From Clostridium akagii DSM 12554 (GTDB lineage Bacteria > Bacillota > Clostridia > Clostridiales > Clostridiaceae), in the NCBI RefSeq assembly GCF_000686725.1, contig NZ_KK366007.1, forward strand, positions 1-64,000: a stretch of 64,000 bases of DNA, written 5' to 3'. Positions 27,621-37,582 of the stretch are shown here, in pieces. The translations under genes and the position numbers were made by a program. The first letter of the stretch is position 1. Every line of letters begins with the position of its first letter. Under the pieces are notes generated by a model. That model did no database searches. It was not told the origin of the DNA and was given only the letters and a program-made list of their open reading frames with translations.

Positions 27621-28097
27621 ATGTCAAGTAATATATATCTAGCCGGAATTAGTCTTTCAGGACTCGGCCAGCTAAGCACTGTTTTTAAGTTTATTATTAT
27701 TGGAATAATATATGCTATAATATTTTTTGCACTTAAAATAATGTATAAAGATTTAAAAAATGGAGATAGGAAACAAGTAAGATCGCAAAAACAAAAGACC
27801 TTTGGGCTTGAGGTTGTTGATGCTGGAATAAGTAAGACGTTAAAAATAGGTTCGGTAGTACCAATTAACGGAGAAGTTACAATAGGACGAAGAGAAGATA
27901 ATGTAGTTGTAATTGAGGAAGGATATGTATCGGGGCATCATGCCAGAATTTATCAGAAAAATAATAATTATGTGTTAGAGGATTTAAAAAGTACCAATGG
28001 TACGGTGTTAAATGGAGAAAGAATAGACAACAAAGTATATATTCGTTCTGGAGATGAACTTAAAATAGGAACAACTTTGTTTAAAGTAATAGGATAG
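27621..28097 (+). CDS. FHA-domain membrane protein
   Basis: A 158-residue protein with one membrane segment (about 15-40) and a C-terminal FHA domain (about 75-155) with the motifs TIGRRED, GHHARIYQ and LEDLKSTNGTVLNG, which bind phosphothreonine. The ATG at 27621 fits the GAGGGTGG binding site better than the upstream GTG. It is 8 bases ahead of a RodA/FtsW gene and a class B PBP gene. The same trio (FHA, SEDS, PBP) stands with Ser/Thr kinases in Actinobacteria, so kinase control of wall synthesis is a fair inference. Confidence 0.88.
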   Translation: MSSNIYLAGISLSGLGQLSTVFKFIIIGIIYAIIFFALKIMYKDLKNGDRKQVRSQKQKTFGLEVVDAGISKTLKIGSVVPINGEVTIGRREDNVVVIEEGYVSGHHARIYQKNNNYVLEDLKSTNGTVLNGERIDNKVYIRSGDELKIGTTLFKVIG

Positions 28098-28105
28098 GTG
28101 AAGAT

Positions 28106-29308
28106 ATGGAGAGTTTAAAAGATGAAAAGAAACTTTTAAGGGCAACATATCTTTTTTGCTTAGTTAGCTTTTTTAATTTAGCTGTAATTAAGCCTACATT
28201 TGATAGTAGCGCCCTTATAATAGGAGTAGTAATTTGCGTACTTATGGGGTATGCGCATTTTGTAGTGAGAAGATTTTTCCCTGATGGAGATAAATACATA
28301 CTGATTTTTGCATGTATTCTTTCAAGCATAGGAATGGTAATGATTTATAGATTAAGTGCTCCAAGCGCAATAAAACAGATCATTTGGTTTGTACTGGGAA
28401 TAGCGGCTTTTATATTGATAGTGGTATTATTACCTGAACTTAAAAAATATGGAAAATACAGGTATGTATATTTAGTATGTACGCTTTTATTTATAGGAAT
28501 GGCAACCTTTATTGGTACATCAGTAAATGGATCGCAAAACTGGGTTAGATTTCATGGATTGAGTTTCCAACCATCGGAATTTGGAAAGCTATTTTTTATA
28601 GCTTATTTGGCATCTTCTCTAAAGGACTATAAAAATTTCAAACAACTTATTGAACCGGCATGTGTTGTTATGGCCACGCTTGGATTTATGGTACTTCAGA
28701 AGGATCTTGGTTCTGCTCTTATATTTTTTACTATTGCAGTGGCTATGCTTTATATTGCAACTGAAAAGGCTAAATATGTAATAGTTAGTTTGGCACTATT
28801 TGTAATTGGAGCTATGGTAAGTTATAAACTTTTTAGTCATGTGAGACTTAGAGTTATGATTTGGCAAAACCCATGGCCATACAAGGCGGACCAAAGTTAT
28901 CAGGTTGTACAATCTATGTATTCTATAGCGTGGGGTGGACTATCTGGTACTGGACTTGGTCTAGGGTTTCCAAATATAGTACCTGTAAATATTGACGATT
29001 TTATCTTTTCAGCAATATGTGAGGAGATGGGCGCACTAATAGGATTTGCAATAATGATATTGTTTTTCTTACTTGTTTATAGATGTATGAGAGCAGCTAT
29101 ATTAGCAGAAGATAAATTTTCAAGAATGCTTGCTGTGGGATATAGTTCTATGATAGCAGCTCAAGTTCTAGTTATAGTTGGTGGGGTTACAAATATGATT
29201 CCACTTACAGGAATAACACTTCCTTTAGTAAGTTACGGAGGTACATCAATGCTTATAACTTTTATGGCTCTTGGCGTACTCCAAAAGATTTCAGAAGGAG
29301 GTAGGTAG
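28106..29308 (+). CDS. SEDS-family peptidoglycan polymerase (FtsW/RodA-type)
   Basis: A 400-residue polytopic membrane protein of the shape, elongation, division and sporulation family, which polymerises lipid II with a partner PBP. Recognisable stretches include GSQNWVRFHGLSFQPSEFGKL, LQKDLGSAL and NMIPLTGITLPLVSYGGTS. It lies between an FHA gene and a class B PBP gene, 2 bases from the latter. Its FtsW or RodA identity cannot be decided; the partner and lack of division genes nearby leave both open. Confidence 0.92.
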   Translation: MESLKDEKKLLRATYLFCLVSFFNLAVIKPTFDSSALIIGVVICVLMGYAHFVVRRFFPDGDKYILIFACILSSIGMVMIYRLSAPSAIKQIIWFVLGIAAFILIVVLLPELKKYGKYRYVYLVCTLLFIGMATFIGTSVNGSQNWVRFHGLSFQPSEFGKLFFIAYLASSLKDYKNFKQLIEPACVVMATLGFMVLQKDLGSALIFFTIAVAMLYIATEKAKYVIVSLALFVIGAMVSYKLFSHVRLRVMIWQNPWPYKADQSYQVVQSMYSIAWGGLSGTGLGLGFPNIVPVNIDDFIFSAICEEMGALIGFAIMILFFLLVYRCMRAAILAEDKFSRMLAVGYSSMIAAQVLVIVGGVTNMIPLTGITLPLVSYGGTSMLITFMALGVLQKISEGGR

Positions 29309-29310
29309 CT

Positions 29311-30762
29311 ATGGATGAGATTTCAACTGGTATAAAAAAAGTTCTATTTGTATTTTTATTGTTGTTTGTAATAGTTATATCCTATGTGGCTTATTTTGAA
29401 CTGTACACAGCACCAAAGATTGTTAACAACTCCGATAATGCAAGACTTTGGGCAACAAGAAACAAGGTTCTAAGAGGAACAATATATGATAAAAATAAAG
29501 TTCAATTAGCAGTAAGTACAAGAGCTAACGACGATGTTACACAGAATAGACAATATCCAGGTGGAGCGGATTTTGCACATGTGATAGGGTATGCAAATAC
29601 GCAATATGGACTTACAGGACTTGAATCACAATATGATAAATATCTTACAGCCTCAAGCAACATAGGAATAACTGAGTATATAAAACAGTTAATCGCTAGC
29701 AAGGGAACTGTAAAACAGCAGGATAAAAAAGGTAATGACTTAATAACAACAATTGATAGTAATGTGCAAAAAACAGCATTTGATTTACTAGGGAATAATA
29801 AGGGTGCAGTTGTGGCAATAAATCCCAAGAGTGGTGAGATAATTGCCATGGTATCCAAACCTTCTTATGATCCTAATAGCGAAGCATTGAAAGCTAATTG
29901 GTCTGCTATGAATACTGACGTTAATAGACCACTTCTAAATAGGGCAGTATCTGGGCTTTATCCACCTGGTTCAACATTTAAGACGGTTACAGCTGTTAGT
30001 GCACAAGAAAACATAAGTGGAATAATGAATAAAACTTTTGTGGATAATGGAACTCTTAGATTTAATGCTACAGAATCTCTAAATGACTTTGCAGGAGAAT
30101 CTTTTGGAAGCATTAATTTTAAACAGGCTTATGTTCATTCCAGTAATGTTGTGTTTGGTACTATTGGATTAGAACTTGGAAATACTAATTTAAAAAATAC
30201 AGCTGAAAGCTTCTATTTCAATAAAAATTTACCAAGTGATGGTATTGTCATTGATAAGAGTAGATTTCCTACGTTTAAGAGTTATGAGAAGGGGAATATA
30301 GCTCAAAGTGCCATAGGACAAAGCCAAGTACTAGCTACCCCAATGCAAATGGCCATGGTAGCTAGTACAATAGCTAATAATGGGATTATGATGGAACCAC
30401 ATGTTGTAAATTCTGTAGTGGATAGTAATGGTAATACTATAAAAACATTTAATAATATTTCACTTGGAACAATAATCACTCCAGAGATTGCTAGCACTAT
30501 GAAGGAATTCATGAGAGGTGTTGTAACGGATGGGACTGGATCAGCAGCTAATATAAGTGGTTTAAATGTGGCAGGAAAAACTGGTACTGCAGACCATAAA
30601 GAAGGCACCAAAGATGCGACTCCTCATTCATGGTTTATTGGGTTTGCACCAGAAAATGATCCTACTATTGCAGTAGCAGTTATTGTAGAAGATGGTGGTC
30701 AAGGAGGAATAGCAGCAGCAAAAATTGCAGGCGGTGTAATACAAGCCTCTTTGACCAAATAG
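29311..30762 (+). CDS. Class B penicillin-binding protein (transpeptidase)
   Basis: A 483-residue transpeptidase with one N-terminal membrane segment. The active-site motifs are all there: STFK (in PPGSTFKTVT) near residue 223, SSN (HSSNVVFG) near 277, and KTGTADH near 430. The protein cross-links glycan made by the adjacent SEDS polymerase. It is shorter than divisome PBPs with PASTA domains and resembles the PbpA of the actinobacterial FHA-RodA-PbpA cluster. It starts directly after the SEDS gene. Confidence 0.93.
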   Translation: MDEISTGIKKVLFVFLLLFVIVISYVAYFELYTAPKIVNNSDNARLWATRNKVLRGTIYDKNKVQLAVSTRANDDVTQNRQYPGGADFAHVIGYANTQYGLTGLESQYDKYLTASSNIGITEYIKQLIASKGTVKQQDKKGNDLITTIDSNVQKTAFDLLGNNKGAVVAINPKSGEIIAMVSKPSYDPNSEALKANWSAMNTDVNRPLLNRAVSGLYPPGSTFKTVTAVSAQENISGIMNKTFVDNGTLRFNATESLNDFAGESFGSINFKQAYVHSSNVVFGTIGLELGNTNLKNTAESFYFNKNLPSDGIVIDKSRFPTFKSYEKGNIAQSAIGQSQVLATPMQMAMVASTIANNGIMMEPHVVNSVVDSNGNTIKTFNNISLGTIITPEIASTMKEFMRGVVTDGTGSAANISGLNVAGKTGTADHKEGTKDATPHSWFIGFAPENDPTIAVAVIVEDGGQGGIAAAKIAGGVIQASLTK

Positions 30763-30798
30763 TGAGAAACTTAGAACTGAAATAGGCAGGTAATGACA

Positions 30799-31419
30799 AT
30801 GACAGGAAAGACTCACGTTGGACTAGGAACAGCAATAGGTATTGCATTAAGTAATAGGTTGCCTGGTGTAATGAATATTATGTCCATAGCGATTCTTGTT
30901 ATAGCTTCATTACTACCAGATGTTGATCATCCGAAAAGTATATTTAATAAATATATATTACCAGTAAAAAGTAATAGAGTTAAATTTATAGTATATGGAT
31001 CTTTGGGTATTGCTCTATTAATTTTCAATTTTAAATATGAGAGGATACCTGAATTAAATGTGGCAGGAGCGATTCTTATTATAGTAGCTTTTTCATCCCA
31101 TAGAACTGGACTTACACATAGTATTTCTGGGGTTATAATTTTTGCTTTTGTTGCAAATTATATAGGAAATATATATAATGATAAAAATTTAGTATATTAT
31201 TTTATTCTTGGTTATGCTTCTCATATTATAGGTGATATGTTTACCAATAGGGGTGTACCTCTATTTTATCCTTTAAGAAATAAGAATATAAAATTTCCTA
31301 TCTCATTTAGGGTAGGTTCCAAAAAAGGAAATGTTATAGAGGAAATCATAATTATTTGTTCAATTTTATATATTGCTTATAATATACCACTATTACTACG
31401 GATAAAACTGGGGGTGTGA
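30799..31419 (+). CDS. DUF457 / YdjM-type membrane-bound metal-dependent hydrolase
   Basis: A 206-residue membrane protein with the conserved His/Asp motifs of the family: THVGLG at the start, SLLPDVDHPKS, SSHRTGLTHS and GYASHIIGDMFT. These are expected to bind a metal. In Bacillus YdjM is linked to cell wall metabolism, and its biochemical reaction is unknown. The ATG at 30799 suits the GGCAGG binding site; ATG at 30793 is the alternative. It precedes uvrC by two bases. Confidence 0.8.
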   Translation: MTGKTHVGLGTAIGIALSNRLPGVMNIMSIAILVIASLLPDVDHPKSIFNKYILPVKSNRVKFIVYGSLGIALLIFNFKYERIPELNVAGAILIIVAFSSHRTGLTHSISGVIIFAFVANYIGNIYNDKNLVYYFILGYASHIIGDMFTNRGVPLFYPLRNKNIKFPISFRVGSKKGNVIEEIIIICSILYIAYNIPLLLRIKLGV

Positions 31420-31421
31420 TA

Positions 31422-33287
31422 ATGTTTGATTTTGAATATCAAATAAAGATTTTACCGGATAAACCGGGAGTGTATCTTATGAAAAATTCTCTTGGAGAAA
31501 TTATCTATGTGGGAAAAGCAAAAATCTTAAAAAACAGAGTAAAGCAATATTTTAAGAGCTCCAAAAATCATTCTGTTAAAGTAAAAGCTATGGTAAAAAA
31601 TATAGCTGAGTTTGAGTACATTGTTACGGATTCAGAGATGGAAGCATTAATTTTGGAATGTAATCTTATAAAGAAGTATAAGCCACGATATAATATCCTT
31701 CTTAAAGACGATAAGCACTATCCGTTCATTAAAGTAACTACTAATGAGGACTTCCCAAGAGTATTTATTACGAGAATTTTAGCTAAAGATGGATCTAAAT
31801 ATTTTGGACCATATACAAATGTATCAGCTGTATATGAAACTATAGAACTTGTAAAAAAAATATTTCCTATAAGGACATGTAAAAGGAGTATAAAAGAAGG
31901 GGGAGAAAAAACAAGACCTTGCCTAAATCACTATATACATTTATGTGATGCACCTTGCGCTGGACTTATAAGTAAATCAAGTTATGGAGAAATAGTTAAA
32001 GGGATAACTGATATTTTAAATGGTAAGGACACTGCTATAATAAAACAATTGACTGGTATAATGGAAGAAAAAGCTAATAATTTAGAGTTTGAAAGTGCTG
32101 CTTCCTACAGGGATAAAATCATTGCAGTGGGAAAAATAACAGAAAAGCAAAAGATAATGACTGGTAATTTCGAAAATGAGGATTTTATTAATTTAGATAG
32201 TGATGAAAATGATACTTGCATAAATATATTTTTCCTCCGAGATGGAAATATAACAGGAAGGGAACACTTTATAGTGGAGGACACTTCTGGTGAAGAAAAC
32301 TCAGCAATAATTACAGAGTTTATAAAAGAATTTTATGGAGGAGTTGCCTTTGTTCCAAAAACAATATATGTTCCAGCTATTTTAGATTCGGAGCTTTTAG
32401 AAAACTGGTTGTCCATGAAGAAGAATGGAAAGGTAGAGATACATATTCCACAAAAAGGTTCTAAAAAGGATTTATTAGAAATGGTTTGGAAAAATGCAAA
32501 CTCTGTGATGGACCAATTTAAATTAAAAATTTTACAGGATAAAGTTATAAACAAAGATACTATTAATGAATTTGCACAAGTGTTAGAACTTGAAGAGTTG
32601 CCTAAGAGAATTGAGGCTTATGATATTTCTAACATTCAGGGGGTTGATTCTGTAGGATCTATGATAGTTTTCGAAAATGGAAAACCTAAAAACAGTGATT
32701 ACAGAAGATTTAGAATAAAAACTGTTAAAGGTGCTAATGATTATGATAGTATGAGGGAAATATTAACAAGAAGGTTTCAACACGGATTGGATGAAGTTAA
32801 GGAAATTGCAGAAAGAAATTTGTCACTGAGCGCAGGAAAATTTTGTGTGTTTCCGGATCTCATTCTTATGGATGGTGGTCTAGGACAGGTTAATGTGGCT
32901 CTTCAAGTATTAAAAAGTTTTAATATAGATATACCTGTTTGTGGAATGGTTAAGGATGATAAACATAATACTAGAGGGCTTATATATAATGATAAAGAAA
33001 TAAATTTAAATGGCAAACAAAGTGTTAAACATCTTGTTACAAGAATACAGGATGAAGTTCATAGATTTGCAATTACCTATCACAGAAGTCTTAGAGATAA
33101 GAGAGTATTACATTCAATACTTGATGATATACCAAGTATTGGGGAGAAAAGAAGGAAAGAATTGCTGAAAAAATTTAAAAGTATAGAAAATATAAAAAAA
33201 GCTAATTATGAAGAACTTTTAGATACAGTTTCTATAGATAAAAAAGCAGCTACTAGCATATATGATTATTTTAATAAAAATAAGTAA
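31422..33287 (+). CDS. uvrC: Excinuclease ABC subunit C
   Basis: Dual-incision nuclease of excision repair. The GIY-YIG domain (KPGVYLMKNSLGEIIYVGKAK) opens the protein, a UVR domain near 200-235 binds UvrB, and the C-terminal endonuclease has the aspartates in EAYDISNIQG and ILMDGGLGQVN, followed by tandem helix-hairpin-helix elements (IPSIGEKRRKELLKKF). The length of 621 residues is normal. The ATG at 31422 is preferred over GTG at 31416 because of the GGGGGTG site. It is apart from uvrAB, and no SOS box is seen before it. Confidence 0.97.
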   Translation: MFDFEYQIKILPDKPGVYLMKNSLGEIIYVGKAKILKNRVKQYFKSSKNHSVKVKAMVKNIAEFEYIVTDSEMEALILECNLIKKYKPRYNILLKDDKHYPFIKVTTNEDFPRVFITRILAKDGSKYFGPYTNVSAVYETIELVKKIFPIRTCKRSIKEGGEKTRPCLNHYIHLCDAPCAGLISKSSYGEIVKGITDILNGKDTAIIKQLTGIMEEKANNLEFESAASYRDKIIAVGKITEKQKIMTGNFENEDFINLDSDENDTCINIFFLRDGNITGREHFIVEDTSGEENSAIITEFIKEFYGGVAFVPKTIYVPAILDSELLENWLSMKKNGKVEIHIPQKGSKKDLLEMVWKNANSVMDQFKLKILQDKVINKDTINEFAQVLELEELPKRIEAYDISNIQGVDSVGSMIVFENGKPKNSDYRRFRIKTVKGANDYDSMREILTRRFQHGLDEVKEIAERNLSLSAGKFCVFPDLILMDGGLGQVNVALQVLKSFNIDIPVCGMVKDDKHNTRGLIYNDKEINLNGKQSVKHLVTRIQDEVHRFAITYHRSLRDKRVLHSILDDIPSIGEKRRKELLKKFKSIENIKKANYEELLDTVSIDKKAATSIYDYFNKNK

Positions 33288-33313
33288 TATATTCATTAAT
33301 ATATATAGAAAAG

Positions 33314-33340
33314 CAAGGACAAAAGATTTAGTCCTTGATT
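33314..33340 (+). terminator. Probable terminator after uvrC
   Basis: CAAGGAC pairs with GTCCTTG; only a short T content follows. Confidence 0.5.
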
Positions 33341-33398
33341 AGAAATGTAATTTACATTATACTTAAATTTATATGAATAATTTTTGAGGAGATTCTAA

Positions 33399-34322
33399 AT
33401 GAGGCGTTTTGATAACATAATGGTGAAATTACAAGAGACAATTAAGAATGAAAATATAAAGATTCAAGCAGAAATGAAAAACTATACATCTTTCAAAGTA
33501 GGTGGACCTGCAGATATACTTGTAACACCAACAAGTAATGAAGAAGTGGCAAATATAATTAAATTGTGCAAGAATGAGGGTATACCTTTTTATATAATAG
33601 GAAATGGATCTAACATAGTTGTTAAAGATGGCGGGATAAGAGGTGTAGTAATAAAACTTTCAAAACTGGATAAAATTACTGTCTCATCTACTAGAATAAC
33701 TGCTGAAAGTGGAGCTACTCTTGGAAAAACTAGTTTTGCAGCAAGAAAAGCATCGCTTACAGGATTGGAATTTGCATGTGGGATTCCAGGGAGCGTTGGT
33801 GGAGCATTGACTATGAATGCAGGTGCATACGATGGTGAGATGTCATTTGTTGTTGAAAGTGCTATAGTTTTAGATAATGATGGAAATTTGTTGAAACTTA
33901 ATAAGGAACAGTTACAATTAGAATATAGAAACAGTATTGTACTTAAAAAAAATTATGTGGCTTTAGAGGTTACATTTGCACTAAAACAAGGTGAGTATGA
34001 TAAAATTAACAATAGAATGGAAGAACTCACTAAAAGAAGGCATGATAAGCAACCACTAGAATATCCTTCTGCAGGAAGTACATTTAAAAGGCCAGAAGGT
34101 TATTATGCAGGAAAATTGATTCAAGATAGTGAATTAAAAGGTGTAAGAGTTGGTGGAGCACAGGTTTCTATGAAACATTCAGGGTTTATAATCAATGAAA
34201 ATCATGCTACGGCGCAGGATGTTTTAGATTTAATTAAACTTGTTCAAAAAACAGTAAAAGAAAAGTATAATGTTGAGTTATGTCCTGAGGTTAGAATAAT
34301 AGGTGAAGACAAAATACTTTAA
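33399..34322 (+). CDS. murB: UDP-N-acetylenolpyruvoylglucosamine reductase
   Basis: FAD-dependent enzyme completing UDP-MurNAc for peptidoglycan. The FAD-binding portion has [12 protein letters not shown] and GNGSNIV, with [21 protein letters not shown]. The substrate domain has YRNS, the serine motif SAGSTFKRP with GYYAGKLI, and the late glutamate in LCPEVRIIG. The 307 residues are typical for the shorter MurB class of Firmicutes. The ATG follows GAGGAG. It starts the cluster murB-rapZ-yvcK-whiA. Confidence 0.97.
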   Translation: MRRFDNIMVKLQETIKNENIKIQAEMKNYTSFKVGGPADILVTPTSNEEVANIIKLCKNEGIPFYIIGNGSNIVVKDGGIRGVVIKLSKLDKITVSSTRITAESGATLGKTSFAARKASLTGLEFACGIPGSVGGALTMNAGAYDGEMSFVVESAIVLDNDGNLLKLNKEQLQLEYRNSIVLKKNYVALEVTFALKQGEYDKINNRMEELTKRRHDKQPLEYPSAGSTFKRPEGYYAGKLIQDSELKGVRVGGAQVSMKHSGFIINENHATAQDVLDLIKLVQKTVKEKYNVELCPEVRIIGEDKIL

Positions 34323-34387
34323 AATCACAGCCTGTAACAATAATAAAGTTTTCCATAGGGGAAGACCTATAAGGAGGAGGAAGTTAT

Positions 34388-35272
34388 ATGAGATTTGTAA
34401 TTGTAACTGGATTATCAGGGGCAGGTAAGACTCAAGCGGTAAGAAGTCTTGAGGATTTGGGATATTTTTGTGTTGATAACTTACCTCCAACTTTGATATC
34501 TAAATTTGCTGACGATTGTTTTCGAGCAGAAGGCAATATAGACAGGGTTGCTTTAGTAATAGATATAAGAGGCGGAAAATTTTTTGATGACTTATTTCAA
34601 AGCCTTAAAGAAATAAAGAATAACGGATATAGTTATGAGATATTATACTTAGATGCCAGTGATGAGGTATTGATAAAAAGGTATAAAGAGTCAAGAAGAA
34701 AACATCCACTTGCCCCACAGGGAAGAATTTTAAAGGGTATAGAACTTGAGAGGAACAGACTTAAAGAGGTTAGAAATAGGGCGGATAATATTATTGATAC
34801 AACAAAACTTTCAAACCGTGAGCTCAGAGAAAAAATCAATAGTATATACCAGAGAGAAGGGCAAATAGAGACACAAATTATAGTAACTGTATTGTCTTTC
34901 GGATTCAAATATGGTATACCTGTGGATTCAGATCTAGTATTTGATGTAAGATTTCTTCCAAATCCATTTTATATTCCTGAACTTAAGGCTTTTTCGGGAA
35001 ATGACAGGCAGGTTAGAGATTATGTACTGGGTTTTGAAGAAACCAACGTATTTATAGACAAATTAGATGATATGTTAAAGTATTTGATTCCAAACTATTT
35101 AAAAGAGGGTAAGAGGCAGCTTATTATCTCAATCGGATGTACTGGTGGCAGACATAGATCGGTGGCAATAGCAAATGAAATTTACCATAAACTTAAAGAT
35201 GACGGATATAATACTAATATAGAACATAGAGACATCGATGAGGATATAAATAGAGGTGGTAAAAAATTATGA
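34388..35272 (+). CDS. rapZ: RNase adapter / nucleotide-binding protein RapZ (YvcJ)
   Basis: A P-loop protein of 294 residues, with Walker A GLSGAGKT at 8-15 and the C-terminal [14 protein letters not shown] motif. In Enterobacteria it steers RNase E to GlmZ. In Firmicutes YvcJ is a GTP/ATP-hydrolysing protein linked to competence and glucosamine-related control. It overlaps yvcK by four bases (ATGA) and forms the conserved yvcJ-yvcK-yvcL trio. Confidence 0.96.
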   Translation: MRFVIVTGLSGAGKTQAVRSLEDLGYFCVDNLPPTLISKFADDCFRAEGNIDRVALVIDIRGGKFFDDLFQSLKEIKNNGYSYEILYLDASDEVLIKRYKESRRKHPLAPQGRILKGIELERNRLKEVRNRADNIIDTTKLSNRELREKINSIYQREGQIETQIIVTVLSFGFKYGIPVDSDLVFDVRFLPNPFYIPELKAFSGNDRQVRDYVLGFEETNVFIDKLDDMLKYLIPNYLKEGKRQLIISIGCTGGRHRSVAIANEIYHKLKDDGYNTNIEHRDIDEDINRGGKKL

Positions 35273-36615
35273 AAATAATTGACTGGGTTAGACCAGGAAT
35301 TAAAGTGAAAAGATGGATTATGTTTGGTGTTTTGGGTATCATGATGATGACCTTTGGTTTATCTGAGATGATGAGAAATAGTAGGTTTTATTCCAAAGAA
35401 TATACAGCTTTTTATGTTTTCCTAGTTTTCAGTGGAGCTTTTATATTATATTTTGCAGTTGCTCAAGGAATGAAATCTATTATATCCCTTATAAACAAAG
35501 GCTATTTAAATGTATCATTAGATTCTAGAAAGCTTGGAAATCTTATTTATGAAAAAAGACTTTTAGTAAAGGGCCCAAAAATTGTTGCAATTGGAGGGGG
35601 AACAGGTCTTTCAACTATGTTAAGAGGCCTAAAATATTATACGTCAAATATAACTGCTATAGTAACCGTTGCAGATGATGGTGGCGGTTCAGGTGATTTA
35701 CGTGAAGATCTTGGGATACTCCCTCCAGGAGACATTAGAAACTGTATTCTAGCCCTTTCAGATACAGAACCTATAATGCAGGAACTTTTGCAATATAGAT
35801 TCACTGAGGGGAGACTTAAAAATCAAAGTTTTGGTAATTTGTTTCTTGCGGCTATGGATGGAATGTCAACTAATTTTGAAGAAGCAGTTAGAAAAATGAG
35901 TTCTGTTTTAGCAGTTACAGGTAGAGTTGTACCTGTAACTTTAGAGGACGTAACTTTAAAGGCAAAACTTTATAATGGGGTTATGGTAGAGGGAGAATCA
36001 AATATACCTGAAGCAGTTACTCAGTATCAGAGCCAAATTGAGAGCATATTTATTGTTCCAAGTGAAGCTAAAGCAATGGATGATGCCATAACAGCAATTC
36101 TGGAGGCTGATGCGATAATTTTAGGTCCCGGAAGTCTGTATACTAGTGTTATTCCCAATCTTTTAGTTAAAGATATAGCTAATGCACTTAAAAAAACAAA
36201 AGCATTAAAACTTTATGTTTCAAATATTATGACTCAGCCGGGAGAAACCGATGGTTTTTCTGTATCTGATCATATTAAGGCTATACACAAGCATGTGGGT
36301 GAAGGGATAATAGATTATACAGTAGTTAATACTGAAAAAATAGATGATGAATTTCAAGATAAATATTCAGAAAAAACATCTGAACTAGTTAATATTGATG
36401 AAAAAGAAATAGAAAAATTAGGCGTAGGTATTACTAAAGGTGATTTTATACAAATAAAAGATGGTTTTGTAAGACATGACTCAGAAAAATTAGCGGCCAT
36501 ATTAATTGAAACAATAATGGATAAAAAATTATTTTATGATAGAAAGAAGATTATTGAATACTTCTATTTATCAGAAAGATTGAAGGAAAACAAAATGAAA
36601 TCAAGCAGGGAGTAA
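35269..36615 (+). CDS. yvcK: YvcK-type gluconeogenesis factor with membrane anchor
   Basis: A 448-residue UDP-sugar-binding protein needed for morphology and growth on gluconeogenic substrates in Bacillus. The CofD-like domain starts near 100 with [19 protein letters not shown] and contains [13 protein letters not shown] and [14 protein letters not shown]. Two membrane segments precede it (about 15-35 and 45-65), which the Bacillus YvcK (about 317 residues) lacks; such an anchored form is known among clostridia. The family binds UDP-GlcNAc. Confidence 0.94.
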   Translation: MKIIDWVRPGIKVKRWIMFGVLGIMMMTFGLSEMMRNSRFYSKEYTAFYVFLVFSGAFILYFAVAQGMKSIISLINKGYLNVSLDSRKLGNLIYEKRLLVKGPKIVAIGGGTGLSTMLRGLKYYTSNITAIVTVADDGGGSGDLREDLGILPPGDIRNCILALSDTEPIMQELLQYRFTEGRLKNQSFGNLFLAAMDGMSTNFEEAVRKMSSVLAVTGRVVPVTLEDVTLKAKLYNGVMVEGESNIPEAVTQYQSQIESIFIVPSEAKAMDDAITAILEADAIILGPGSLYTSVIPNLLVKDIANALKKTKALKLYVSNIMTQPGETDGFSVSDHIKAIHKHVGEGIIDYTVVNTEKIDDEFQDKYSEKTSELVNIDEKEIEKLGVGITKGDFIQIKDGFVRHDSEKLAAILIETIMDKKLFYDRKKIIEYFYLSERLKENKMKSSRE

Positions 36616-36622
36616 ATTAGAT

Positions 36623-37576
36623 ATGTCATTTTCATCGGGTGTAAAAAATGAAATTTGTAGATTTCCTGATTTTTCTAAGGATGAGGCTATAGCAGTTATT
36701 TCAGCAATAATGAAAGTAAGTGGAACCTTATCTTTAGGTGGTAATAAACAAATGAGCTTTAATGTGGCTACAGAAAATCCTGCTATTGCGAGATTCATAT
36801 TTAAAATATTAAAAGAAAATTTTAATATCCACACAGAAATTTTAGTTAAAAAGAGCAATTCTCTTAAGAAAAACAATGTTTACATTGTTCATATAAATGA
36901 AGCTATGGGAATAAGAACTTTATTGCAAGAAGTATCAGTGCTGAAAGAAAAACAGGGTATCATATCACTTGACTACAGCATACCAAAAAAAATAATTGAA
37001 AACGATGAATGTAAAAAATTATATATTAAAGGTGCGTTTTTAGGTGGCGGAAGTATAAGTAATCCAGAAAAAACATATCATTTGGAGTTTGTTACACATA
37101 ATGAGGACTACGCTAGAGATTTAAGCGGTGTAATAAACTGTTTTGGATTGAATTCAAAGGTTATACAGAGAAAAAACAGTTTTGTAGTGTACCTTAAAGA
37201 AGGAGAACAAATAGTTGACCTTTTAAATATAATTGGTGCTCACTCAAGTCTTATGAAACTTGAAAACGTAAGAATCATGAAAGAAATGAGAAACAATGTA
37301 AATAGACTAGTAAACTGTGAAACTGCCAATCTTAGTAAGACCGTAAATGCTTCAGTAAGACAAGTTGAAAGCATTAGACTTATACAAAGGGAAATTGGGC
37401 TTTCAAGACTACCTCAAAATCTTAGGGACATAGCTGAAGTAAGAGTTAACTACCCAGATGAAACTCTAAATGAGTTAGGACAAATGTTAGATCCACCTGT
37501 AGGAAAGTCGGGAGTAAATCACAGGCTGAGAAGAATTGAAAAAATTGCTGAAGAACTTAGAAAAGAGGGTAAGTAG
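36623..37576 (+). CDS. whiA: Sporulation/division regulator WhiA
   Basis: A 317-residue DNA-binding protein with an N-terminal degenerate LAGLIDADG homing-endonuclease fold (KGAFLGGGSISNPEKTYHLEF) and a C-terminal helix-turn-helix (LPQNLRDIAEVR, with NELGQMLDPPVGKSGVNHRLRR). In Streptomyces it controls sporulation; in Bacillus it affects division and lipid composition. It lies seven bases after yvcK, as expected for the trio. Confidence 0.97.
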   Translation: MSFSSGVKNEICRFPDFSKDEAIAVISAIMKVSGTLSLGGNKQMSFNVATENPAIARFIFKILKENFNIHTEILVKKSNSLKKNNVYIVHINEAMGIRTLLQEVSVLKEKQGIISLDYSIPKKIIENDECKKLYIKGAFLGGGSISNPEKTYHLEFVTHNEDYARDLSGVINCFGLNSKVIQRKNSFVVYLKEGEQIVDLLNIIGAHSSLMKLENVRIMKEMRNNVNRLVNCETANLSKTVNASVRQVESIRLIQREIGLSRLPQNLRDIAEVRVNYPDETLNELGQMLDPPVGKSGVNHRLRRIEKIAEELRKEGK

Positions 37577-37582
37577 GAATAT

